Below are positions 13,801 to 25,988 of a DNA stretch of 64,000 bases, one piece after another. The stretch covers positions 1 through 64,000 of the forward strand of contig JAEMWC010002021.1 in NCBI GenBank assembly GCA_016490735.1, read 5' to 3'. The position numbers were made by a program, and so were the translations under genes. This stretch comes from Pachyseris speciosa (lineage: Eukaryota; Cnidaria; Anthozoa; Scleractinia; Pachyseridae). How positions within the stretch are numbered: position 1 is the stretch's first letter; each line of letters opens with the position of its first letter. The notes under the pieces were generated by a model. That model did not search any database and was not told where the DNA came from. It saw nothing but the letters and a program-made list of their open reading frames with translations.

Positions 13801-16800
13801 GAGTCCAATTCAATGCCCAGGACTGACAGGACTGAAGAACGACCTTCAAGTTTGTCTGGATGTAGGGGTACTCCCCAGTCCGAGAAAAGATGGACACAGG
13901 TCGACAGGTTGACTTCACATTGCGAAGAGTTGGGCGGACCCATAGTGTGAAAATCATCCAAATAGTGCTTAAGGAAAGTTACACTGTAGTTCTGCCTGAG
14001 AATCCATTCAAGTAAATCAGCAATGGCAGTAAATATGAATGGAGCAGAACGCTGGCTGAAGGGCAGAGCCAAGTCGATAAAGAGATTCCCCCGCCAACAC
14101 ATTCCAAGAAGAAAACGGTCCTCGGGGTGAACAGGTACGATACAGTAAGCACTCTCAATGTCAAATTTGGCCATCAAAGTCCCACGCCCATAAGCCAATA
14201 TTCCATCAGTGATGTCATCCACCAACATGTACTGTACTGAAAAAGGGTCCCTTGGAATGTCGTCATTGACACTGGCCCCAGATGGACTGGAAAGATCAAG
14301 GATAAGGCACCCTTTTCCAGGCTGATGTTTCTTGGGTATCACGCCGAAGTGACCCGTATGCAGGTGGGGAAGTGGTGGGGTAGAAAAGGGGCCAGCAATT
14401 CTTCCTTTTTTCATCTCATCCAGTAAAAAACTTATCAATCACGGCTGGCTGAAGCAGGGCTGACGACATGTTTTCAGAAGCAGACTTGAGGGAAACTGCG
14501 GATGAGTTAAAACCCAAGTGGAAACCACAGCAAAGACCAGTGAGCAGTCATCATCTACCAGAGCACGATCTGGATGTCCCTGCAGCAACTGGATGTCCCT
14601 GCTCCAACTTGTCTACGTTGATGGGGGAGATCAAGGATGGAGGGCGCAAGGGGGAGAATAACCCTTGGAAGGAAGAACTTGCATCTGAGGGTGAGCTAAT
14701 GTCGGGAGGACAGTGAGGCTGGTCGGGGGAAGTAACCATGGACAGATGACGAGATTCTGAAGATGTGTATGGATAATCAACTGAGATAGCTGATGTAATA
14801 AAATTATGCTCCTTGGAAAGACTAGAACATGACTGACTGAGGGTAGAAACTTGATAACTGGAACTTGAACTAGAACTAGAATGCAACGAACTGGAACAAG
14901 AAACTATGGCTTGGGAACAAAAACTACTAGAACTATGTACACTATTGATCAATGATAAATGCTGGAGATCAATGCCGTCGACGCTTTTTCCCTGATGGAG
15001 TAGGTGAGTGGGACTGTCTGGCTCCCTGCGTAGACTGGTAAGGACAGGATGTGCGTCGATGCTCTCCACTACAGACCTCGCAGACGTGACAAAATCTACA
15101 ATGATCAAAGGGCCAACGACATTGCCCATCATTCCAAGAATGGCAGAACTGGGACGAGTTGGGATTGTGGTCCAATCTGGTCGAAGCGGATGATTCCTTG
15201 GTCTGGAGAGAACTGGCTGTAGATGAGGAAAGGTTTGGGACCAGTGTGTGGAAGTTGTAAAGATCATGTTTCATCTTGGACCAATCCCTTAGGCCTGTGA
15301 CTGTGGCATCTTTACGAAAGGCCGTATCATATTGTTGCCATGCTCGTCCTGGGAATTTTTTAGCCATTTGGATGATAAGTAACTTGTACTGAGACAGATC
15401 TGCCCATCTCGAAGGATGTGAGGTGCAAAGAACTAGTGAGTAGATGGTGAAAGCTTTGATCCACGTGAGCATGTCCTGAATCTCAACGGATCGCTTGCGG
15501 GGTGGAGCAACAACCAGTTTCCCATCCAGGAATGTTTGAGTTTCGTACTAGTTAGCCTTAAGGTTGTCTGGAAGGAGGTCTGCGAGCTCAATGAATTGGC
15601 TCCTAGTTATTTTGAGGACAAGTTTGTTAGGAATGGGAGAATAGCCCAGACTGATTACAAAATCTTTGCCAACATAGTGGAGCCAACATAGAAATGGTGG
15701 GAAATGATGAGACAATGCCTCCAACGCTGGTTGACTGGGAACTCGCTGGTGATGATACCGTTAAGGAAGGGAAGCCAAAAAACCGGGTTCAAACAAGTGC
15801 AAAAGTTAGAAACAAAGGAAGGAATGGAAAAGTTACCTGCAGAAACAGCCTGGTGTTGTTGGGAGCTGACAGACGTTCGAGAAATGGACGTCAATGGCAA
15901 TGAGCTGACCACAGGAATCGTGTTAGAAGCAGAACTTTGGGGTTGACCCTGAATGGCAGCGATGATTCCAGGTAAACAATCTGATAGGGCTCTAGTTAAG
16001 GCCTGGGCCAACGAATCAGCGTTTGCATTGAACCAGCGGAGGATACCAAGGTCGTGGAAGAAGTGATTGTCAACGAAGTCAACGAAGAAGATGACTCGGA
16101 CTGAAAACCCTCTGTCCACCTGTCACTGGAAAGGCTGTTGTTTGTTGAGCGAGGCATGTCGTAGACCACACCAAAATATTCGAAAAACAGACTTCTTTAT
16201 GCTTAAGCCAATAAAAAACGAGTTGCACGCAAAAAGGAGAAGATAGGATGCTCTGAAGCTCCACAGAAAACTGCCACGCTACGTTGCACTGACGAACACA
16301 CCACACGCAACTCCAGTACTGTACTCTGCGCATGCGCTACCATTTGCTACCACTGCCTGCCTGACAAACCAGCATCTCTTTGTTGTTAACTTAGTTAAAT
16401 TGCATTTAACTACATCTATTTAAACTTTGCATGTAGTTAAAACCACGACCAAATACCCTGTAGCCACTTGACTTGGTGTGCAGAGCGCACTGGATTGGAC
16501 AGTAAATCTGTTCCTTTCTAATTCAGTGACATTTTACTCTGACAAATATTAAGAGGAGTTTGAATTATGAGCAAATGGAAGTTTATTCTTGTTTTTTGTG
16601 TAATTACTTTCCTGTCACTCACCAGAGACAATCAAGGATTTATTGATTCACTATGATGAAGGATTTTAAAAATGCTTTAAATGGCAACTGCTACATCTCT
16701 TCACAGTGGCTAATTAACCATATCTATTTGATGCAGCCAAAAACATTCATTTGATGTATAAGTTTCGAACCTCTTATGCATCTATTTACTACCAGTAAAG

Positions 16801-17766
16801 GTCAATTCTTTCAGCATTTTGCTCTTAAATTATATTTTCATTTCCCTTTATTATTGCCACTACTTATGGCATTTTGTTTTTTCTCTGACTTAGAGGTTTA
16901 TGAATATACGGTTGAGCACTGTTCTCCACAGATGACAAGGTATGACATGGTGATTATATAAATTTACAGGTTATTATTTTTGAGCAGGTCTACTGACTAA
17001 ATTAAATTCTTCATGTCCTCTAATAATATTGTATTGTTCAATTCTATCTCAATTTCAGTGATCAAAGAGAACAAGAATTTAAGAGTTTCACTGAGGTGGG
17101 TTTGTTTGGAATATCTGTAAGTTTGTTCGAGAGCTGGATGTTGATATTTGTTGTAAAAAATCAGTAAAAGTTTTAAAACCACTTTGACTTTGGCAGGCAT
17201 TTTCCAGCCCCTGCCTCTCCACTTTCATTTTTTTAAATTTTATTTTAGTTTGAAAAAGTGAAAACTAGCTGTTGGATGTCAAATATTTATTTTTGATCCA
17301 ATTACCCTGCCAATACCAACATAGTTGTACCCATTGGTAGCAATTGTTTTGGAAATACATGTAATTTGAATGAGTAAGTGATAGTTTTTACTCCCCAATT
17401 TACTTCTGTTTGACTTGTCTTTTATTTCAATCTTCAGTTGTACAACAGACATGCTTTGTATCTGGCTTCACAAGTTGGTACTGGATTTGATCCTATGGTA
17501 AATAAAAGGGTACATGTACAAACTAAAAATGACCAGGGGAGGACTCCTAGTTCATTTCCCTTTCCTAGTCAGCATCAATTTTGTATGATTTTCTGTTTGT
17601 AGATATGGGTACTTTTTTCCCTAACTATTGAGCCTCTCTATGGGCTCCTTCAGACTTCAATTTCTAATTCCTTTTGGTTTGGAAATCTTCGATTTTTTAA
17701 TGCGAATCTTTGCTTTTGGATTTTTTGGAAGTTTTGCTTGTATTTGTTGCCAACATTTATATTAAT

Positions 17767-17805
<39 letters not shown>

Positions 17806-18416
17806 TTTCAGTGTCACCTTTTCAGTAGTACACCATATCATCAAACATGCGTTTCCCCACACTTCTCTCTCTGTGGCTACGAATTTCATTCTATTCATGC
17901 TTGTCATTTCCATTAACATGTCAAAATGAGATCAATGCACTTAATTTTGATGAAATTTTCACTAACACTTTTCGAATAATGTTATTATTAGTATTTGACA
18001 ATATTCTATCTGACCACGCAAATTTTCAAACCTTCGTTTTTTCAGTGGTAATCGTCACATCTTCTATTTCCTCAGAAATACCCATAGAAAGTCTCACTAT
18101 TAGCTTTTCCTTCTCTCTTTTCATGCCCTTTTATCCCAGTCCTGTCCCCTTGCTGTTACAGTAATGTAATCTTTAATCCACTCACCTGGATGAGTTGCTT
18201 TAATTGTCCAGTTTCGAGTTTGTCATGACCGCTGAATAAAAGTACTGACAACACATTTGCACACTGTTAGCCTCGACCTAAAGTAAAATATTCACAAATA
18301 CTGGAATTTGTGAATATTTTACTTTAGGTCGAGGCTAACGGTGTGCAAATGTGTTATCAGTACTTTTATTCAGCGGTCATGGTGAACTCGAAACTGGACT
18401 ATTCCAACTAAAGAAA

Positions 18417-18457
<41 letters not shown>

Positions 18458-18489
18458 GGAGTGAAACACGAAAATTTGGTTTATCAATG

Positions 18490-18520
<31 letters not shown>

Positions 18521-20372
18521 GGATTCGATTAGCTGACGTTTCGAGCGTTAGCCCTTCGTCGGAGCGAATCGAGGAATTGTGGGTTGTGTATGGTTTATAT
18601 ACAGGAAATGGAGCTACGCTATTGGTGGTAACATGGTAACGTGAAAAACATGAATTTAATTGAATGAAAAGCGCTCGTTGACACCGTTAAGAGTGCCAAT
18701 TTGAAAGATCAGTTTTTGCTCGAGATTTTTAATGATGGCTTTAACTGGGTTATTATGCGGGTGAAACGTGAGGGTGAATGGAATTCTGTCATTCTTTTCC
18801 TTTTGTGACGTCTGTAGTGCTGACTGTTGATCAATCTGCTGAGCGCGGTGATGGCCCGATTGAACTACAGAATAAGGATAGCCACGTTTCTCGAAAAAAT
18901 GGCACATTTCCTCTGATTTGTTGGAAAAATCAGAGTCATCACTACATAGACGTCGAAGTCTAAGAAATTGAGAATAGGGAATGGCGTTTTTGACATGAGA
19001 TGGATGTGAAGATGAATACAACAAATAACTGTGAGAATCGGTGGGTTTGTAGTGCACACTGGTACATAAGCCGTTGCCGCTGATAAAAACTTTGATATCA
19101 AGAAAGGCCAGGGAAGTTTCCGAAATTTCCCAGGTATATTTTAGAGCCGGGTGAAAGGAATTAACTGCGCTTATAAATTGATTGATTTCCTCCTTGCTAG
19201 ACGAAATTGCGCCGATACAGTCGTCAATGTAGCGACCGTAGAGTTCAGGTTTAGGACCGTTGTACTGATTGAAAAATTGGTACTCGACGTACCCTACAAA
19301 AAGATTGGTGTAGCTAGGTCCCATTTTTGTGCCCATCGCTACACCATTAATTTGCTTGTAATAGTTATCAGCGAAAGAAAAACAGTTAAGTGTTAAAACG
19401 CCAACAGTTAAGTGTCAAAAACGCCATTCCCTATTCTCAATTTCTTAGACTTCGACGTCTATGTAGTGATGACTCTGATTTTTCCAACAAATCAGAGGAA
19501 ATGTGCCATTTTTTCGAGAAACGTGGCTATCCTGATTCTGTAGTTCAATCGGGCCATCACCGCGCTCAGCAGATTGATCAACAGTCAGCACTACAGACGT
19601 CACAAAAGGAAAAGAATGACAGAATTCCATTCACCCTCACATTTCACCCACATAATAACCCAGTTAAAGCCATCATTCTAAATAACTTTAAGATACTGCA
19701 AAATGATCCAGAAACTGCTAGAATCTTTTCGGAACCACCACTGATTTCATTCAAACGCGACAAAACTGTAGGTAACTTTCTAGTTAAAAGCGCATTCAAA
19801 ACGACTGAACAACCTGGCACTTTTAAATGCGCTCGCGATGCAAAACTTGTCCTTTCATTCAAAACACTGACAAAATATCGGGCCCTAAGCGATCTGTTAA
19901 GATCACTGATCGTTTCATGTGTACCTCCGCAAATGTTATCTATTGCATAACCTGCACATTATGCAAAAAGTTATACATCGGCGAAACAGGAAGACGACTA
20001 GGTGACCGATTCCGAGAACATCTTCGTGATGTTGAGAAAGATGACAAAGACGCATCCAAACCTGTCGCTCGGCATTTTAATCTCCCTAACCATTCCAAAC
20101 AACACATGTCGATCTCCGGCCTTTCCCTACATCAAGGTACCACGGAAAGCCGTAAAAATCTCGAGCAAAAACTGATCTTTCAAATTGGCACTCTTAATCC
20201 CCACGGTGTCAACGAGCGCTTTTCATTCAATTAATTTATTCATGTTTTTCACGTTACCATGTTACCACCAATAGCGTAGCTCCATTTCCTGTATATAAAC
20301 CATACACAACCCACAATTCCTCGATTCGCTCCGACGAAGGGCTAACGCTCGAAACGTCAGCTAATCGAATCC

Positions 20373-20403
<31 letters not shown>

Positions 20404-23400
20404 CGTTGATAAACCAAATTTTCGTATTCCAACTAAAGGCTGACCTTGAAGGTATCCTGAGGTGATTTTTGGGCAACTCTCAGCCAAACTGAACCTCTTT
20501 ACGATCAGTACATGTGTCCATACAGTGTTCCAGATAAGATGAGGGGTCTCAGGTCAAAAACCCTACAAGGTCAGCTACATAACCCAAAATTAATAGAAAA
20601 TTTATAATGGTTTGGTGGAAGCACTGGAAATTTGACTAACATATCAGGGTAACAGTTAGTTAAATTTGTTAGTTTAGATTTGATTTTTGATCAGACTACA
20701 GCCTGGAGGGTTTCCTCAGACAAATTTAGGCTGGCTTTGTGTGATGATGAGCCATCGTTTACTGCTATGAAGTTTTCTAATGAAAAAGACATGTTTACCA
20801 TATAAAGATTACAAAACATGACTTGGAACTTTTGATTTTGATCTGTTCAGTAAAATAAAATAATACAATTTTTGTGACTTCCATATCTTTAGCCTGAACC
20901 TGGAATGTTAAGAATGAATATATTTGGAGAAATAGGTGGGTTTATCACAAATCATGATAATTTCCTTGTAAATTACCAAGTGTTTGTTACTTAAGTTACA
21001 AGTTATTTGAACTAACCAATATTAAATTTGTGAATAGTTTAGATTTTAGATTTTTATGAACCTTCCTTGCCTTTACAAAGGACAATAGTCTTTTTAACAC
21101 TCCCAGTATTCCTATCTTAATTTTTATTTTGTATTTGGAATTTATTAATTTATTTATTTAATAGCTTCACCAGAGACCTGGCAGGGACACTACAACAGCT
21201 TGCGCCAATTACTGTAGGCCCGTAACTGCAAATCCCTCCCCCATAACCACATTCCAGTAGAGATAGACCACCACACCAGGGACTACGTCCCCTACTCTTT
21301 TCAAACAGTGCGTGGGTTCTTTAACATCCCACAGAATCAATTATGAAGAGTTGTGAGACGGGGCCTACGGTTTATCGTCCTTATCCGAGGAGACTAGAAA
21401 GTCTAACCATTTGCAGATGTCATTACAAAGGCAGCACTTTCTCCTCAATTATTTAAAGACCCTGAGTGTTGGTCCGGCCGGGGTTTGAACACGCGACCTC
21501 CCGCATGGTAGTCCGGTGCTCTACCACTGAGCTAGCCGGTTGGCGGTTAAAATAAATCGAGCCCCCAGAGAGAATGTTCTTTTAGTGTCCACAATTAGCT
21601 TATATTTTAGCTAAATACTCTGACACTTTTAAATAAATTCATTCAAGTGTTTCACTGTTTTATGTTAATTTCATTTTTTGACTAGTTTACTTTATAGGCA
21701 CATGTAAAATTTTCCGCAAAATAATGTTGGCCAATCTTCATTTTCTCCCCTTAGTTTCTGCCAAAGGGTTTGAATACGATGGACTCTATGTACACTTCTT
21801 TCTGGACCTGCCTCCAAGTAAGTTAACTTGCTGCAAAATACATTCATTCAGTACAGTGATACTGTGTAGATAATGAGCAGTATTTTACCATCTTTCTTTC
21901 TCATTTCATTGCAGAGTGGAGACCAACTGATGACCCAGTGCTGTCAGGAGTAACACAGACTTGTGTCACAAAGTTGGAAAGGGAAGTGGGTATTGCAGCT
22001 GACTTACACATTATATATCTAAAGCCCCATTTACACTACAGAAAAAATTGTGTCCGGACCCCAAAGAAAGTTGGTATGGACCAGATATTTTTGCCGAGTA
22101 AACCTTCCGTACCATGTTTGCATGAAATGGATTCGGACTTGCTTTTTTCAGGTTTTGGGACCATAGGCGCCCATGGCCCCAAAACCGAAAAAAAAAACGA
22201 GTCCGGACCCCTTTTGGTCTTCGAAAGTGCTGCGTGAACGCATCTTTGTTCCATACCGTCTTCTTCATGTGAGCCTGCTGTGCTTTACAGTGGTTTCACG
22301 CATGTGTACTATTCCTCTATTTTCTATACGATGGCGTCAAAAATGCAGAAAAAGAAAACAGTCGTGTAAACAGTTAAAAAAACTTGGTCTGGACCACTTT
22401 TCAATGGGTCCGGGCCCATTTTTTTCTGTAGTGTAAATGGGTCTTAAGATGCAGACCTTCTTTTGGTTTGTTGTGCAATCTCTCATCCCAATGGGAATGA
22501 GAGATTGTATGATGAGCCAAAAGAAGGTCTATTTAGGAGGCTAAAATGTAACCAGCTAGAATGTCATTACCAGTAACAACCAGGGGCCTAGCAGGCTACT
22601 TGTTTTTAGAAAAACAGCATTTGACTATACCACAATAGCTGGAATTCCCAGCAACATATGACATAGCACCACCTACTTAAAATGTTAGTGACAACTCCCA
22701 CTGTTCCACATTTGTTTCCATGAAACAATTTCGTTTGATATGCCTACAATAAAACAGTTTCTTCCTGATTATGGAAAACTACAGCAAATCCATGTGTGTC
22801 TCGGTAATTTTTTCTACCTCTTACTACTTTTGCTTGAAGTGATAATGCTATCAAAGTGTGCAAGTCATGATCAGTGCCCAGTGCTTAGGATTGCCATACC
22901 ATCTAGAGGGGATGTTTGGGGGTTAAATGTTCTTCAGACAGTGGACAGATACGGAAGATACCATGAACACTGTAACTCGTCTCTCACAATAAAATACACA
23001 CAAATAAGTAATAATTTACTGCTGTTTCTGATAGGAACTTGCAGTTGATTTTATCCCTCTCACTTTCAGGACAGTGTTGCCCATTTCTGCTACCCTTTTG
23101 ATTTTTCATTGGTTTACAAAGACGATGAAGATTCTCTCGGTAAGTTCTAGCCTGTCAATAATTCAATTGCCTGAATAACACTTCATACAGTTGTGGGTAA
23201 GCAAAAATGTTGCTGGATGTGATCCAGTGATGGACTCGTAATCGGGCTCTTAAAAAATTAAGGCCATAATTTTACATTTTAACTGCAAATCAATTGCATT
23301 ATTTTAATGTTACAGTTTATAATGGCAACCTTCGAAGGCAAAAACGACTGTAGGGAGAGTGTTATGATGCTGGTGTGACAATGTTGTCGATTTTTGTATG

Positions 23401-23897
23401 CACTTCACCTTGGTCAAGGCACACAAAAGATTGCATGCATGGGTTATGTTTCAACAAAAAGGATGGCTACTTCTGACTGTGTATTGAGAAAGCCTCACTG
23501 TGTCACTGTGTTTTTTAGTTTAAATTAGTTTAGTTTAGTGTCTGTAACTGCTGGCTGTGTTTCTTTATTTCCCTTCAGATGATTTTATTCACTGGCCGAC
23601 TCTGTTCGTTGAGGTGTTGTCTCTGGACAGTTGGGAGAGATTCAGAACTGAGGGATACACCTACCTTGCAATACCAAATAAAGCTGGTAAGACCACTGAC
23701 TGCAGGGTTGTCCCTTAGCTTAACATGTACCTTCCATTTCAAAAAGTGGAAAGGGTTTGGCCATTCATCTTCAAGATGAATTGTAGACAAGGGCAGTAAC
23801 GTATTGCAGAAGTGTTCATAACCATTGCGTCCTCATCAAAACGTGTTCACTTAATATTCTCAGTTTGTTGTTATCAGCTTATGTAGCTCTAATGTAG

Positions 23898-23947
<50 letters not shown>

Positions 23948-25921
23948 GTAGCTTAGTGTTGTCCTAGTGTAGTCATTTGTTTTGTCATTACCAAATGTAA
24001 ACAATAAAAAACAAATAAAATACAACAAAAAAAAAATAAAAAGTACCTACTACTACAACTAACATACAAGAATGTATCATGATTACCAAACGCACCATGC
24101 CAGTGATTTGAGGATTAATAGGTCTTGGTGTAGCAAATGCCAATTACGTTCGTCATACTTTTTATTTAAGGAATGGAATGAGATTCCTTTAGATATCAGG
24201 AATAACAAGTCGGTTAGGATTTTTAAAAATGCATTATATCGTTTAATTTAGTTATCGAAAAACATGGAACTTGTAGTTTTTAGCACTAAATTTTTAAATT
24301 CTATTTTACTTTTCTATTCTTTTAAATTTTTGCTACATTTGACTGCAGGACTTGCCTGAAAACCACCTCTGGGTGACAGCGACCTCCTGGATAAAGCTAT
24401 TTTAAAAATTAGAAATTAAATTAAAACTATAGTGAGAGATGAAAGCATAGTATTTTACAGGATAGAAATCAATAAAATGTAGAATAAAGTGCTAAAAATC
24501 AGACAGTTTACAGTCAACAAAGCCAGGCTATCCGATTTTAGAAAGAGAACCATCATTAAGGCTAGTATGAAAATTATGTAGACTACAAGCCTTGAGTTCT
24601 TGAAGGCAACAGGATATTACGATTTTATTTTTATTTCGTTGAGAACTGGAAGGAAATATAAGTACATACAAAGCTTTAGTCTGTGTTACTTTTTGCTTAC
24701 ACTTTGCATGAGCTATGTGGCCAAACTATGAGGCCCTGCCAGGGTAAATTCCAACAAGCAACATGGCCCAAAAAGTAGCAACAGCACATAAAATGAAATC
24801 CCGACGAGAGACTTCATTCCTGGCAAAATTCCGACAGTGACATCAATGCTGAGAATTAGCAATTTAAACACCGATGTGGGAGATTTTAAACTTCAGACAA
24901 GCAACATGGGATCCCCCTGGCAGGGCCTCAACTATGCCATGGGAATTTCTACCTACATTGTTTCTGCAGTGAGCATTATTTCTGACAAGTAATTCCTTTA
25001 CTGACATTAGAAGGGCATACATCACTCTGATCCTGATGTACTCTAATTGCCATTCCACTTTCTTGACAGCTATTGTCAACTGCTTTTGTAGTGTGACATT
25101 AAACAATAATTTGTTTAATGCTTTGGCAGGTAGTTACACCATGGAGGTTGATACATGGAGACCCACAGGAAATGGTCCAGTTCCTGAGATGAGAAGGTTC
25201 TTTGTTGGTGGATCACCAGAACTTGAGGATCCTACGTATCCCCATATACCTGCCATCGCTGATGTGCGTATATATCAAGGACCTCTTTCATTGACATTGG
25301 GCCATTGTCCTTTGAAGCATCTAAAAGGAACTTCCACTCTTACAACAATTTGACACCAAATTGTTGGAAATTATTACGAGATTTTTAATTTTAGTTTCAA
25401 ACATGTCAGATAACATTTAAGTCTGTAAGACTAAAACCTTGGATTTGAGTATTGCCTATTTTCCCCTTTAAATTTGTTGTGCACCACCAGTTTCGATTTC
25501 ATGGTGTCATTTGGTTGCACAATAATTGTTCTACATAGATTAGAATTTCTGCTTCATTTACTTCCTGACAATAGCTGCAACCAATTGATGTCAAAATGGC
25601 TGGCATGGGGAAATTTAAAAGTGAAAAGGGCCATAATACGTGTATAAATGATGATTAAAGATTAAAGGTTATTTCCACATTTTAGGCTAACTTTTGGAAT
25701 CTAGTAATTACCGTATTTCTAACAATTTAGGATCAATTTGTTGTAAGAATGGAGGTTTGCTTTAATTCTGGAGTCTCACATTGTCATTTTTTCTTTTTTC
25801 TCCTAGGAAAAGGTTCTGAGCAAATATTTCTTCAGAACTGCTGCCTCTGGGAGTGTGACTGTAAAGCTTCACATCATGCAACAATGCCAGTATGTATCAA
25901 CATGAAAACACAGCCAATCAG

Positions 25922-25988
<67 letters not shown>

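Larger units (their letters stand above)
11840..16350 (-). mobile_element. Degenerate tyrosine-recombinase retrotransposon (DIRS/Ngaro type)
   Basis: Reading on the minus strand from about 16157 to 12150 are Gag, reverse transcriptase, RNase H and tyrosine recombinase modules in the order and spacing of DIRS-order elements. They parallel the better-preserved element at 50813-56357, and Gag opens with the same TNNSL motif. All modules are broken by frameshifts or deletions. The outer limits are estimates: I could not confirm terminal repeats, though 11840-12120 is GC-rich sequence unlike the surrounding intron and is probably the 3' terminal-repeat region. It fills most of MKS1 intron 9 in antisense. 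Confidence 0.8.
18469..20424. mobile_element. Head-to-head pair of truncated Penelope-like elements (PLE)
   Basis: The two outer ends are inverted copies of one another (start CGAAAATTTGGTTTATCAA, end in its reverse complement). Each half holds the 3' part of a PLE: minus strand 19380-18656 and plus strand 19403-20234. Their 5' ends face each other at a junction with a 22-bp direct repeat (19381-19402 and 19403-19425, AACAGTTAAGTGT core). The left copy keeps the RT palm, while the right copy keeps a GIY-YIG endonuclease domain. ATTCCAACTAAAG occurs at 18401 and 20426, a possible target duplication of the whole insertion. Located in MKS1 intron 12. Confidence 0.85.

Noticed and set aside
21470..21545. 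Possible tRNA gene on the minus strand
   Set aside because: Same reasoning: the tRNA-like head belongs to a repeated SINE with truncated sisters at 35665 and 63028.
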